A program made the position numbers and the translations under genes. A model generated the notes under the pieces. That model was not told where the DNA came from, did not search any database, and saw only the letters and a program-made list of their open reading frames with translations. A DNA stretch of 64,000 nucleotides from Delphinapterus leucas (lineage: Eukaryota; Chordata; Mammalia; Artiodactyla; Monodontidae). Positions 1 to 11,155 of this stretch are shown piece after piece. Positions within the stretch are counted from its first letter, which is position 1. Every line of letters begins with the position of its first letter. The stretch lies in NCBI RefSeq assembly GCF_002288925.2, contig NW_022098026.1, positions 23,726,039 through 23,790,038 of the forward strand, written 5' to 3'.

Positions 1-892
1 CAGGAGGCAAGGGACATGGTGGGGGTGGGTGGGGGTGCTTCTGTCCCCAGAAAGGCCTTCACAGGGCCTTGCTCGGTTATATAACTGGCCAGCCTGGGCC
101 ACATACCCATGTGTATGCAGTGTGACCAGAGTGAAAAACATGCCCATGAGAAGATGGAGAGCAAATGGGTGGATCCTCAGAGAAGGGATGGCTGCCATTT
201 TATTACCAACACACGTAACTACTAAAACATAATTTTACCACTACTGTCTCTGCATACCCCCTGCTTCCTTATTTCAGGGTTCTGTGCTTTATCTTCCATC
301 AAAAGCATGGACCTCGTGTGGCTTTCACCTCACCCTACTGAGATGACAAATCAATAGACAAACTACAGGTGCATAGAAGTATTAATCCTTTTGAATCTCA
401 GAGAAGGAAAGCTTTGTAGGCACACACACAGCCTTCCACTCGATTATCTGGCTTTCTGAAAAACACCAGGAGAAACATTTGGTAATGACCTGGCTGTGAG
501 ACCTCCACACCCACTTTATCCCCATTCTCCCTCCCTCCTGCACCTGTCGAGACAGAAAACAATTGGGGTGGTGTTTTGTTTCACCCAACAAAACAATGGG
601 TGATGGCTGCTGCAGAACTTGGAGTCATTTTCCCTTGAGAGAACCATTGCTGACTAGATAGAATCAACCAGCTGAGTCTCTTCAGGCAGGTGCTTAACTT
701 TTATGTGAGGGCTCTAGAGTTCAATAATTCATGCTCGTTCAGCCAGCAGCAAGCAGATGGCATTCAAACTCTATTCAGATTGTGATTATAAAACATCACC
801 CAAATGAGTTTTATGATGGAAAAACATACTAGGTGACTTCAGCGGGATGAAAGAGAAATCAGGGCTTTGACGTCAAATGAACGGAAGTCAGT

Positions 893-1062
893 CTCGGGGC
901 CGCTGTACATTGGCTGTGTGACTTTGCCTGAAGGTTGAACGTCTCAGAACCTGTTTCTTCGTCAATAAAATTAAGATAAACCTACTTCACAGGGCTTTGA
1001 GCTCATATAAATGAGATAGTACTGTACATGGAAAGTGCAGTAGTGCAATAATGTAAGACAAA
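893..1062 (+). repeat. MIR fragment
   Basis: It contains the MIR core order: GTGACTTTGCCTGAAGG, then a CTCAG...CTGTTTCTTC segment, then CTTCACAGGGCTTTGAG. The copy is heavily diverged. Confidence 0.6.
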
Positions 1063-1544
1063 TTTCTATGGCTTGCCAGAAACACAATAAATGCTAATTT
1101 CCTTCCCCTCTTCAGATTCTTTCTCTCTCCTTCCCCACCCCTACCCTCTTTACAGCATGGAAGCCAATGTTTTCTATAAGTATGAATGTAGGACTGAGAG
1201 TAAAAGGGGAGAATGAAGAAAAGAGGTGATGAAAAGAATCTTCATGTTAAAAATAGAATTTACAGTTTGCTTCCACAATAGTTTATCTCAACTGAGGGGA
1301 GATAGAGAAAAGATGAAGATGGTCAGGCAATTAGTACTCTCTCAGGGTTTCAAAGTCTATGCACCTTCAAAGAGATTTAAGCATTTTGTGCAGTTTTAGT
1401 CTAATATACTTGCTCAATAGTCATTAAAATACATAAGCCACCTTGTATGGGAATGTCTTCCAGAAAAGAAAGGGAAAAAGCAGCTCAGCCATTTACAAAA
1501 CTACATCAAATCTCCATTTTAGTTAGAAAAAGACATAACTCAGA

Positions 1545-1712
1545 CCAGCGGCATCAAACTTGGATGGATGGGAGAGCTGGATAAAAATGCAGCTACTTAA
1601 ACTGCCCTCTAAGAGATTCTGGTCAAATTGGTCAGGGATGGGGTCCAAGAGTCTGCATTTTTTACATTTCCTGAGACTGTGATCTAGGTAAACCACAGAC
1701 TTCATTTTGAGA
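1545..1712 (-). mobile_element. MER20-like hAT DNA transposon remnant
   Basis: It ends in TTTTGAGAAACTGGTT and contains GGGGTCCAAGAGTCTGCATT, the hallmark order of the small non-autonomous hAT-Charlie element MER20. Both termini are eroded. Confidence 0.55.
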
Positions 1713-1936
1713 AACTGGTTGAGTAGTTAAGACCTTGGGCTTGAGAATAGACATACTTGAGCTCAAATTCCAAAATCTGCCACTTTCTAGCTTCATGAAC
1801 TTTGGCAAATTTTTAACCTCTCTGATCCCCAGTTTTCTAATCACAGGTTGTTGTGAGAATTAAATAAAATATACTGTGGAGTGCTTAGCACAGTATCTGG
1901 TACATAGGAGGAAGCACTCAATAAATATTAGCTATT
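1713..1936 (+). repeat. MIR, nearly full length
   Basis: It runs from the tRNA-related head (AGTTAAGACCTTGGGC) through the core to the 3' tail CACTCAATAAATATTAGCT. A younger SINE inserted directly after its tail. Confidence 0.75.
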
Positions 1937-1945
1937 GATATTATC

Positions 1946-2162
1946 GTGTTTTTTTTGTTTTTTTTTTTTGCGGTACGCGGGCCTCTCACTGTTCTGGCCT
2001 CTCCCGTTGCGGAGCACAGGCTCCGGACGCGCAGGCCCAGCGGCCATGGCTCACGGGCCCAGCTGCTCCGCGGCATGTGGGATCTTCCCAGACCGGGGCA
2101 CGAACCCGTGTCCCCTGCATCAGCAGGCGGACTCTCAACCACTGCGCCACCAGGGAAGCCCC
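1946..2162 (-). mobile_element. CHR-type SINE (subtype ending GTACCGC-polyA)
   Basis: The reverse-oriented copy starts with a T-rich tail, then GCGGTACGCGGGCC, and ends ACCAGGGAAGCCCC. It is flanked by the 9-bp target duplication GATATTATC at 1937-1945 and 2163-2171. It is tRNA-derived and mobilised by L1; the A/B-box region lies near the right end. Confidence 0.93.
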
Positions 2163-2839
2163 GATATTATCATTATTATGCAAAGTCAAAGGAGCGTCAA
2201 TTCCTTTTTTCCTAATTTTTTCATTCTTTCTTCCTTTTCTTTCTTTTCCTTTTATAAATCCAAAATAACAGTGTATTAGCCAAGATGGAAGTTTATTTAG
2301 ATTTCAGACACAAGTCTGGAAGTAAAGTAGTCCAGGACTTGCCTGGCAGCTCTGCAACCCAGACTACTTTCTCCCCTTTTTAGGTGTGACCCTTATCCTC
2401 ATTGTTCAAGATGGCAGCTAGAGCGCCAGCTCTGCATCCCACATAGCAAAATGGAGGAAAGAAAAAGAAAGTCAGTCTCTCTCAGTAGGAACACTTCCTA
2501 AAATTTGCTTATATCCCATTGGCCAGATGTAGCTGCCAGTGAGCCTGGTAAATGTGACCAGTGTGTGCCAGGTGCTCATATACCCATAAAAATGTGATTT
2601 ATATCACAGTGTAAAATTGGGAGAAGGCTTAGCGACAATTATTATTCCCTGATATGTCTAACCCTGGGAGTCTAACAGATTCAGATCATTCCCCAGAAAT
2701 CCTCTGTTCTCGATCTGCTTCTACCTGCTTACTTCTCAGGTAAGGGAGAAGCTTCTCCAAAAGGTAGTTACATGGTTTGTTGATCCCACTCAGCTAGGCT
2801 TATTTTCTTCCGAAATTCCTCCCATACCTTTCACTTCTC

Positions 2840-3235
2840 ATCCCCCAGCTTCATTCATTTTCTTTTTACTATCCAATTGTAATAGACAGTACAATATTTT
2901 CATTGTAGGAAAGTTAGAAAACACTGCAAAGCACTTAGGGGAACTTTTTTTTTTTTAATATTCAAAAATCTCATCATTTAGAAATAACCACTCTTAAAAT
3001 GTTAGTATATAGCCATCTAGCATTTTCCCCAGGTAAAAAATATATATGTATATTTACAAAGAGAGCCTAGTCTACATAACTGTTTTTAATCTCTTCTATT
3101 ATACTTAACAGTATATTATGAGTAACTCTCAGTGTTATTAATTATAGATCAACATCATCAGTTTTAATGACTGTAGGGTTTTCCATTGTATGGATGTATC
3201 ATAATTTATTCAACTGGTTCCATTTATCTACAACA
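2840..3235 (-). repeat. Ancient L1-like 3' UTR fragment
   Basis: AT-rich sequence with CCATTGTATGGATGTATCATAA near 3183 resembles old mammalian L1 3' ends in reverse orientation. The call rests on this motif only. Confidence 0.35.
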
Positions 3236-3944
3236 GTGTGTTAAACCTCCTAGCACATACATCTTTGCTCATTTGTCCACCAGTTTCCCAAGGATGAGCT
3301 ATGTTCCTGTGGTTTTCTAACTCCCCAGGGACCAGCAGAAAACCATTGCTCTGCTGCTGTCCCATCAGCAATATGATGCCATTCAGGCCTTGTCTCGACC
3401 CTGAAGCTGCTTGAAATTCCTTTTCAAATGAACACTGCAGACTCTGAAGGTCCTTGAAGGTCCCAGCAAGACTGTCCCCAGCAGAGGGGAATACTCCACC
3501 CAATGGCCGAGGAAAGCACAAAATACAATACAATCACAGGTGACACTGAAGGGCTTTCTATAAAATCTAAGTTACTAGAACTTTCCATTTGTCAAACTGA
3601 CCTCAAACAAGACCAAAGTGACGCCATTTCTCTGTGGAGAAACCAGTTTCAATCAGGAAAAGAAATGCATTTGACTGAAATAATTATTTAGACTGAAAAT
3701 TGAGTTGACAAATGACAATTCTTTAGCTGATTTTTTTTTAGGTGATTATTGATTTCTGACTATTAACTCATCTCGGTTGTGCTTCCTAAAGATCCAAACA
3801 CACATGAGGTTTACACTTTCTAGACAGGCTGAAGACAACTTATAATGCATCACTCTCACGTAGCACTTTCTATTTTCAGGGGGTTTTCACCTCAATTTTC
3901 TTGCCGTCAACACTGAGCCCTACATTACAGGTGTTAATTCTAAG

Positions 3945-4175
3945 AGGTGTCATTTATTGAGCACATACTATGTACCAAGCAATACACAGAATGCATTATC
4001 AATATTTTTTAGTCCTCACAGCAACTCTAATGAGGTAGACATTCTATTATTACCCCATTTTTATAAATGAATGTGGTTTAAGAAAGATGAAATAGCTTGA
4101 CCACAGTCACACAAGAGCAAAGAGGTGGAGCCATAATTCAAAATCAGTATTCAGATCCCAGAAAGAGTCACAGCC
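3945..4175 (-). repeat. MIR (reverse)
   Basis: Reads TTTATTGAGCACATACTATG, then CCTCACAGCAACTCTAATGA, then GACCACAGTCACACAAGAGC, the reverse complement of MIR from tail to core. Confidence 0.7.
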
Positions 4176-4248
4176 TCACTCAAGTTCACATAGTTGTGGA
4201 GTCAAGTCCAAAATCCTGTTCCCTGCATAGTGATTAAGAACAGGGTCT

Positions 4249-4609
4249 GGGCTTCCCTGGTGGCGCAGTGGTTGAGAGTCCACCTGCTGATGCAGGGGAC
4301 ATGGGTTCGTGCCCCGGTCCGGGAAGATCCCACATGCCGCGGAGCAACTAAGCCCGTGCGCCACAACTACTGAGCCTGCGGTCTAGAGCTTGCAAGCCAC
4401 AACTACTGAGCCCGTGCGCCACAGCTACTGAAGCCCGCGCCAAGAGCCCGTGCTCCACAACAAGAGAAGCCACTGCAATGAGAAGCTGGCTCACCACAAG
4501 GAAGAGTAGCCCCGTTCACCGCAACTGGAGAAAGCCCGCACGCAGTAACGAAAACCCAATGCAGCCAAAAATAAATAAATAAATAATAAATAAATGTATA
4601 TTAAAAAAA
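4249..4609 (+). mobile_element. CHR-type SINE, long subtype with ATAAATAAAT tail
   Basis: It starts GGGCTTCCCTGGTGGCGCAG and has internal repeats of ACAACTACTGAGCC. It ends GCAGCCAAAAATAAATAAAT. The flanking duplication is AAGAACAGGGTCT (4236-4248) and AAGAACAGGTCT (from 4610). Confidence 0.93.
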
Positions 4610-4619
4610 AAGAACAGGT

Positions 4620-4815
4620 CTCTAAAATCAGATTGTCAGAGTTCAAACCCCATATATCTGCCATTTCCCAGCTGTGTCACCTTAGGCAACTTCCTAAACC
4701 ACTCTGTGCCTCAGTCACCTCATCTTAGAAAGGGGAATAATAGTGTTTATCTCAAAGGTTAAACAAGATGACCCACGTACGGCACTTAGTACATAGGAAG
4801 TGCCCTGTACTTAGT
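4620..4815 (+). repeat. MIR immediately upstream of the SH3-1 exon
   Basis: GAGTTCAAACCCC, CAGCTGTGTCACCTTAGGCA and GGCACTTAGTACATAGGAAG follow MIR order. It ends about 70 bp before the exon acceptor at 4885. Confidence 0.75.
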
Positions 4816-4885
4816 TATTAATATGATCCCTTGTGTCCCTCCAGCCTCTAAGCCATACATATTTTATTGATCCGTGACACTGCAG

Positions 4886-5155
4886 GTGCCGCGAGCAAAG
4901 GCCTTGTGCAACTACCGAGGGCAGAATCCTGGTGACCTGAGGTTTAATAAGGGAGATGTCATCCTCCTCCGGAGACAGTTGGATGAGAACTGGTACCAGG
5001 GGGAAATCAATGGAGTCAGTGGGATCTTCCCAGCCAGCTCCGTAGAGGTCCTCAAGCAGCTTCCCCAGCCACCCCCACTCTGCCGGGCCCTCTACAACTT
5101 CGACCTGCGTGACAAGGACAAGAGTAAGAACCAGGACTGCCTGACCTTCCTCAAG
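4886..5155 (+). CDS. SH3RF2: SH3RF2 coding exon: SH3-1 and first half of SH3-2
   Basis: This exon is 270 bp, exactly 90 codons, phase 0 at both ends. The acceptor is CTGCAG before GTG CCG CGA and the donor is AAG then GTAAG. Residues 1-58 form SH3-1, with ALCNY in the ALYDY position, [16 protein letters not shown] and the closing [11 protein letters not shown] proline-rich joint (QLPQPPPLC) leads into SH3-2, which opens with ALYNF and is cut at CLTFLK by the intron. SH3 domains bind proline-rich partners. In the POSH family this tandem pair contributes to scaffolding of the JNK pathway. An earlier in-frame GTG at 4874 is intron sequence, not a start. The acceptor has a weak pyrimidine tract, and a better-looking AG lies 41 nt upstream. 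Confidence 0.96.
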
Positions 5156-5402
5156 GTAAGATTCTGGGCAGCTACCAAAGTCACCAGTGACCACATAAAG
5201 ACTGGCAGAACCTCGAGTTTTTGTTTAATATTTGCTGATTGTTTTTAATTATATTTTATCCATAAATGTATAAATGTGTGCCTATATATGTAATGTGTAT
5301 GTATAATTCAAACATATGGTAGCAAAGTCGCCAGAGAAATCTAATAGGAGTTTGACGGGAATCCTCAAACCTTTTCTATTGCAACTGCAAAACTAAGTAA
5401 CT

Positions 5403-5535
5403 GCACACTCATTCATTCATTCTACAATCACTTTTGAGCACCTGCTCTTTGCAGACACTGGGGAGACAGCATGAACAAGTCACAGCACCTACCCTCAGGC
5501 AGAGTAGTGAGAGAAACAGACACTTGGACAGAAGA
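5403..5535 (-). repeat. L2 3' fragment
   Basis: CATTCATTCATTCTACAATC, GAGCACCTGCTCTTTGCAGA and ACTGGGGAGACAGCATGAAC are the reverse-complement signature of L2 3' ends. Confidence 0.55.
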
Positions 5536-5857
5536 TTACAGACACGGTTTAACAGCGTGCTGCGTAGAACTACAGATCTTACCTTTTCATTGTGTATCTG
5601 CAGGGGTATTCTCGCTGACCAAGTTCTGATCACCTAGTACTACTCGTTTACAACACTCTATTTTGTTTGTAAACATTGCATTCAAAACACTCCAAACAAC
5701 ACAATAACATAATTATATCTTTACACATAAATCACCTCTTACAAGATATATTTTCCAAACACATTAGTTACCCTAAGGTTTTTTCCCTCTCTTTTTTTTT
5801 TTTTGGATGATTCTTCAGCATTTGCAAGTAAGGACAAGTCTACTAAAGTCTAGACTA

Positions 5858-5955
5858 CAACCATCCCTCAGTATCTGAGGGGGATTAGTTCTAGGACACA
5901 TTGATTCCTGAAGTTACAGAAGCCGCGGACGAGGAGGGTCGACTGTACTTTAAGT
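5858..5955. mobile_element. Tigger-like DNA transposon remnant
   Basis: Contains CATCCCTCAGTATCTGAGGG...GATTAGTTCTAGGAC and ends with GAGGGTCGACTGTA. This resembles the terminal regions of Tigger/pogo-type elements. Family not certain. Confidence 0.4.
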
Positions 5956-6304
5956 CATCGTATTCAGTACTTACTATTCCATAAACATTTGAATTCTCTC
6001 TTAGAAACCAAAGTTGGGGTGATTTTCATTCTTTGCTACTTATGATAAGTAGATCAAATACAAGTACAAGTGGCACTGCTACAGTAGCTCAGGAAAGGTC
6101 TTTTGTTTTGTAAAACATTTTTATTCCATCACTACTGGAAATGAGATTTACTTAAGATTCACTCAAACTAGATAACCCCACTGTCCTCCATAGTTTGAAA
6201 TACTGATCTTTGTTATTGTCTTAGCACCTCAGAGTGAGTCCCCTAAGGAACGTCATTCTGTAGCTGACCTGTAAATTTTATACTTTGACTACAGCTGGAG
6301 AAGG

Positions 6305-6600
6305 GCAGTTCAATTCCACAAGCGTTTATTGAGTATTTACTTTGTGCCAGGCATTAGACACTAAGCTCTAGGGACACAGCTGGAGGAAGACATAGGCAGG
6401 AAGCAGTACCTTCTTTTTTGCCCTTTTCTGGGAATTTGCAAACTGGGACACTTACCCACCTGCTTGTTCATTCACTGAATCCATCCATGTGCCAAGCTGT
6501 CCACTGGAGATAAAGTGATGAGTCACTGTCCCTGTCTTCACGGAGCCAGCAATCTAGTGGAAGGAACAGACACATAAATGGGAAATGAGGACAGAGGACC
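6305..6600 (-). repeat. L2 fragments
   Basis: Two L2-like signatures: GTTTATTGAGTATTTACTTT...GCCAGGCATTAGACAC (6325-6365) and a second TTCATTCACTGAATCC...GAGATAAAGTGATGAGTCAC (6465-6540). Confidence 0.5.
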
Positions 6601-6817
6601 CAGAAGAGAGGATTTGATCCCTTCTGGAAGCCTATTGAAGGCCAAGATTACACCAGTATATCTCATGGTCTTCCTAAACACAGCATGTCCAAGAAAACTC
6701 AAGATCTTCTCTCCAGAAGCTTTTATTCCTAGTATTTTCTATCTCAGTAAATTTTACAGTTTATTCACACATGCATTTATTCATTCACGCATGCATGCAT
6801 TCAAGAAATATTGATTG

Positions 6818-6903
6818 TTTAAAAACTGTGAATCACTATGTTGTACACCTGAAACTTATATAATATTGTACATCAACTATACCTCAATAAAAAAAATTTT
6901 TAA
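6818..6903 (+). mobile_element. 5'-truncated L1 3' end
   Basis: Contains GTTGTACACCTGAAACTTAT and ACATCAACTATACCTCAATA followed by A-rich sequence, the terminal part of cetartiodactyl L1 3' UTRs. Confidence 0.75.
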
Positions 6904-6929
6904 AAGGAATGATTGGTTGACTGTTATAG

Positions 6930-7100
6930 GGGAGCCGCTATATAAGGTCCTAGGGACAAAATGAACAAAACAGATACAGGCCCTGCACACATGAAGTTTA
7001 TGGTCTGATGGGGTGGACAGGCATTAAAGAAATCATAACCTATAAATATGTAATTACAGGTTGTAATAAGGACAGAGAAATCTAAGAAAGGGTATAATGC
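6930..7100 (-). repeat. L2 fragment
   Basis: ACAGGCCCTGCACACATGAA and TTATGGTCTGATGGGGTGGA correspond to the common L2 3' segment in reverse. It is diverged. Confidence 0.5.
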
Positions 7101-7194
7101 AGTAATGGATTTAGATTTGGATTCATCTATATTACTAAGGGGCATAGATCAGAAGATCAGAGAGATCAGTGGATGAATATTCAGATTTAGATTG

Positions 7195-7740
7195 ATAACA
7201 GGCATGGACATGGAAAGGTATTCCTGATGTGATATTAAGTGAAAATTCAATGTATCCTATATGACTTCATTTGTAAGAAATACAAAATAAGCCAAATGAA
7301 TGTATTTGCTAGGAGTCAGAGTAGTGGTTACGTCTTGCTACGTGACAGGAAAGAGTACTAAAGAGCCATCTTGGTGCTGGAAGTATTTTATATCTCTTAC
7401 TCTGGGTTGGGGTTTTATGGATATATTCAATGTTAAAAATTCATCAAGCTTTACATCTAAAATGTTTGTACTTTATTGCATGCCTATGTATATTTTCTGA
7501 AAAGTTTTTAAAAATCAGTGTGTCTCTATGCACATATATTTTATCCTCATAGAAAAGAATCTGGGAAAAAATGTGTCAACCAAGATGTTAACAGTGGTTG
7601 TATCTATATTGTGATAGAATTCTTTCTTTGTTTTGCTTATCTGTGTTTCCAAGTGTTTCTACAAATCTTCATATAACCTTTGGTAATAAGAAACATTCAA
7701 ATAAAAAGCCACTTTATGTTTGATACATTAAAAATTAAAT
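7195..7740 (+). mobile_element. Ancient L1 3' region
   Basis: TATATGACTTCATTTGTAAG, GAGTAGTGGTTACGT and the AT-rich remainder follow old L1M 3' UTR order. Low-identity copy with no open frame. Confidence 0.5.
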
Positions 7741-7743
7741 AGG

Positions 7744-8080
7744 GGGACTTCCCTGGTGGCGCAGTGGTTAAGAGTCCGCCTGCCATTGCAGGGGACACAG
7801 GTCGAGTCCTGGTCTGGGAAGATCCCACATGTTGTGGAGCATCTAAGCCCATGCACCACAACTACTGAGCCTGCGCTCTAGAGCCCACGAGCCGCAACTA
7901 CTGAAGCCCATGCACCTAGAGCCCATGCTCTGCAACAAAAGAAGCCACCACAATGAGAATCCCTGAGAAGTCTGCGCACTGCAACAAAGAGTAGCCCCCG
8001 CTCACAGCAACTAGAGCAAGCCCACATGCAGCAACAAAGACCCCACGCAGCCAAATATATAAATTAATTTATTTAAAAAA
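7744..8080 (+). mobile_element. CHR-type SINE, long subtype
   Basis: Head ACTTCCCTGGTGGCGCAGTG, repeated ACAACTACTGAGCC and AACTACTGAAGCCC units, and tail CACGCAGCCAAATATATAAA. Target duplication is not clear in the flanking AT-rich DNA. More diverged than the neighbours. Confidence 0.9.
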
Positions 8081-8493
8081 ATTTTTTTGAACACTGAAAA
8101 GTGTTCAAAATCTGAATGAAATTCATTCTTCCTTTTGCTAAGCCAAAATTCTATCTCCCTACCTCTTCCATCTTGGCTTCTCCATCAGATTAATTTAAAT
8201 GAAAAGCCCAGATTCTGCTGGTGATGGAAAATTAGAGACATTTCCAAGTTTTCCTATAGGATTTCTTCAATGCTCCAAATTACTTCTACTCCTCTTTTGG
8301 TCTTGGTGACCCAAATACTGCCCTTTATGGAGAAAGATTATTTTAGTGGAAGATTTTGTAAATAAATAAATTGTGAAAGAGTTACATTCCTTGCCCCTTA
8401 CACCATCTGAGACTCCAAGCTGATCTCCATTGAAGGCTTTCAGCACCTGAAAACTGACAGTAAATGCTAACCAGGAGACTTTCTCTCTTTCAG

Positions 8494-8589
8494 GATGATA
8501 TCATCACTGTGATCAACCGAGTGGATGAGAACTGGGCAGAAGGCAAGTTAGGAGATAAGGTCGGCATCTTCCCAATCTTGTTTGTAGAG
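8494..8589 (+). CDS. SH3RF2: SH3RF2 coding exon: second half of SH3-2
   Basis: This exon is 96 bp, 32 codons, phase 0 at both ends. The acceptor is TTTCTCTCTTTCAG, a strong pyrimidine tract, and the donor is GAG then GTACGT. The translation opens with [14 protein letters not shown] and carries [18 protein letters not shown]. It supplies the ligand-pocket tryptophan (the NW of DENW) and the final GIFP/YVE-type strand of SH3-2, whose first half ends at residue 90 of the preceding exon. Skipping this exon would keep the frame but destroy SH3-2. It is only 32 residues, too short to appear in a simple ORF list, and was identified by joining in phase to its neighbours. Confidence 0.96.
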
Positions 8590-8699
8590 GTACGTGACTA
8601 TCAAGTCTACATCTGATTCAAGCTTACTCAGAATTATACATGTGCTACAGTGAGTAATTCCTATTTGATATGAGGCTTATTTCAGAACTAACTAAAGTC

Positions 8700-9480
8700 T
8701 TGAAAGAAAAGATGCTAGATGATAATACCCATTTCTGGCAAGAGTGTGGGAAAATGGGCCTTTGCGTTCTGCTGACAGGAGTACAAATTGGTACCATCTC
8801 TCGTTTCCAGACTCAAACTCCTATCAAGGATGTTGAAAATGTACATCTCCTTTGAGTCATTAATTCCACACCTGAGAGTTCATTATAAGGAAGTATTAAA
8901 ACAAGTGTGCAAAGATATGTGTACAAAATGTGCAAAAATGTTCATTGTAGCATTGTGCATAGTGGTGAAAAACCAGAAATAATCTAAAACTCAACAATAA
9001 GGATTTAGTTTTTTTAAATTATGGTGATGGAAAAATATATACCCATTAAAAATAATGTTAAAGGAGAATACTCAATATCATGGAGTATCTGGTATTATGG
9101 AAATATGTTTGTGATTTATTGTTAAGTAAAATAAAGTTTAATGAGTTTAAAGTTTCAGATTTAGAAGATGAAGTTCTGGAGCTCTATTACAATGTGGATA
9201 AAATTAACACTACTGAACTGTATACTTAAAGATGGTTATTATAGTAAATTTTGTTATGTGTTTTTTACAATTAAAAAAAAATTAACTGCTTGAAACTAGC
9301 TTTGTAAATACATATGTGTATATATAAATGGATAAAGGGCTAGAAGACTATGTACCAAGATATTAACAGTGGTGATCACCAGATGGTGAGATTCTAGATA
9401 ATTTTCACGTTCTTCTGCTGACTTGTATTTTGTAAATCTTCAGAAATGAACACGTATTACTTCTACTGTTTTTTTAAATC
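8700..9480 (+). mobile_element. Ancient L1 ORF2 end and 3' UTR fragment
   Basis: TGGCAAGAGTGTGGGAAAAT, TTCATTGTAGCATTGTGCAT and AACTGTATACTTAAAGATGG follow the order of L1 ORF2 C-terminus to 3' end on the + strand. It starts about 110 bp after the SH3RF2 donor at 8590. No intact frame. Confidence 0.65.
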
Positions 9481-9609
9481 TACTTTGAAAAAAAAAGAAA
9501 GAACACATGCTAGGCTATCTACCTATTTCTCCAGGATAGTAATAAAACCTATAGCCCCTAACCTCTCTAGCCATCATTCTCACCCCAGCTTGAAGCAGGT
9601 CATTACAAA

Positions 9610-9725
9610 TTTAAAAGAGAGGTTTCACTGTTTAACTGCACTTATTGGGTGCTTACCAGGCATAAAGCATTAAAAGCTAGCAGTGCGGAGCTATAAAAGA
9701 AGTAGAAGGTATGCTCCCTGCCCTC
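9610..9725 (-). repeat. L2 fragment
   Basis: TTATTGGGTGCTTACCAGGC and GCTCCCTGCCCTCTAGGAGG are L2 3' motifs in reverse orientation. Confidence 0.45.
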
Positions 9726-10279
9726 TAGGAGGGTGGGATGAAACAGAACAGAGGTAGAGTTGGAAGGAAGGGACCAGTTCTACCATTCGTAAGAGCCGAA
9801 GTGGGTTCTGAAGTGAATGGTGTGTCCAGAACACTGCCCAGCTGTCAAGGTTCCCTCAACCTCTCATCTCAATCTGTATGGAAGGAATGAAAGATGGAAG
9901 GGAGGGGAAGAGGAATGGTCCAGAGAGGCTGGTCTTCCTACTCTCTTCGCTAAATGATGGTGCTTTTTCTCTTGTTGAAGCCCCTTCCAGGTACAGCCAC
10001 CCAATTCTCTCTACGTGTTCAACTTCACTCATTTTATGAGGCTCAGCTAGAAATCTTCTTTTTCCATAAAATTCCAGCAACTAGTTGAATACTCAGTTGT
10101 CTCTTTCTTCTCAGAACACCTGATGGGTGTGTGGCTTGTACTTCACAGGCTAGCCCAACACAGAGCAGGTACTTCATAAAAAAAAATTAGCTTCACAAGT
10201 GAATGAATGAAAAAAATATTTGGGAGGTGGTCCGACTGACCAGGAAAAAAATTCAGAGAACATACCTTTCAACGTGACC

Positions 10280-10735
10280 CTGTCCTAAATATATATTCAA
10301 TCATTCAACTTATTTTTCATTGAGTGCCTGCCATGTCAGGTCCTGTGCTAAGTTCCAGTGATACAAGACAGATATGAGTCCCTACTTTCAAGGATTGTAG
10401 GGGCAGACATGAATAAATAATTATAAGTGTGATGAATGATGCAAAGAGTGAAGGAGAGGGAACTATTGGGGGGAGGAGAGTATGATGTTCAACTTACCTG
10501 GGTAGGGTGTCGGCAAATGCCTTGTAAGCCAAGATCTGACAAATGATGAGGAGCAAGCATGGAGGGAAGAGTGTTTTAGGGAATGGAGGTAACATGTGCA
10601 AAAGTCCTGCAGGATGAGGAAGTGTGGTGCCTCCAAAGGACCAAAGACTACTAGAGCTGGAGCTTAGAGAGTAAGAGAGAGACAAAAAAAATGAAGCCAG
10701 GGAAGCAAATGGGACACACACCACAGGAGACTTTG
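10280..10735 (-). repeat. L2 copy
   Basis: TCATTGAGTGCCTGCCATGT, GTGATGAATGATGCAAAGAG and GTAACATGTGCAAAAGTCCTG follow L2 3' to internal order in reverse. Confidence 0.55.
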
Positions 10736-10748
10736 TAAACCTTCCTGC

Positions 10749-11155
10749 ATTAGTCAGGATGAGCTAGGTTATGCTATGGTAATAAACAGCCCCTGTATCT
10801 CAGTGGCTTCACAAAGAAAAAGTTATTTCGAATCCACATTACATGTTCAGCACAGAATGGTGAGAGGCTGTGCTCACACAGTCACTGAGGAACCCAGACT
10901 GATGAGGCTGGGCCGTCTTGTAGCAGTGCCATCTGGAACATATGGACTTCCTAGGTTTCATGGCGGGGAAGAGTAAAGAAGAGTGAGCTGTGTATCAGCA
11001 AAGGCCTCAGCTCTGTGACATTTGTCACTCCCACTCATAGTCCATTGGCCTGAACCAGTCACATAGTCCCACCTGGCTTGAAATCAGCTGAGAAGTATAG
11101 GGGACTACTTGGAGTATTTGCTGAGCATCCTCACCTCTGCCATATCATAAGAAGT
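10749..11155. repeat. Ancient mammalian interspersed repeat, family not named
   Basis: GAGCTAGGTTATGCTATGGT, CTCAGTGGCTTCACAAAG and CCATTGGCCTGAACCAGTCA resemble a widespread old mammalian repeat. I do not recall its family with certainty. Confidence 0.4.

Larger units (their letters stand above)
1..4885 (+). other. SH3RF2: SH3RF2 intron upstream of the SH3-1 exon (3' part)
   Basis: No coding exon is visible here, and no translation resembling a RING finger occurs in any frame. Positions 1-890 and 2290-2840 show nothing beyond AT-rich intronic sequence. The rest is MIR, SINE and older repeat fragments listed separately. Confidence 0.8.
5156..8493 (+). other. SH3RF2: SH3RF2 intron splitting SH3-2 (3.3 kb)
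   Basis: GTAAG to CAG, phase 0. It holds L2 fragments, a Tigger-like remnant, L1 3' pieces and one CHR SINE. I see no other exon or RNA gene. Confidence 0.85.

Noticed and set aside
1..4885. RING-finger exon of SH3RF2
   Set aside because: No Cys/His-spaced frame or CPVCFE-like motif was found, so it must lie upstream.
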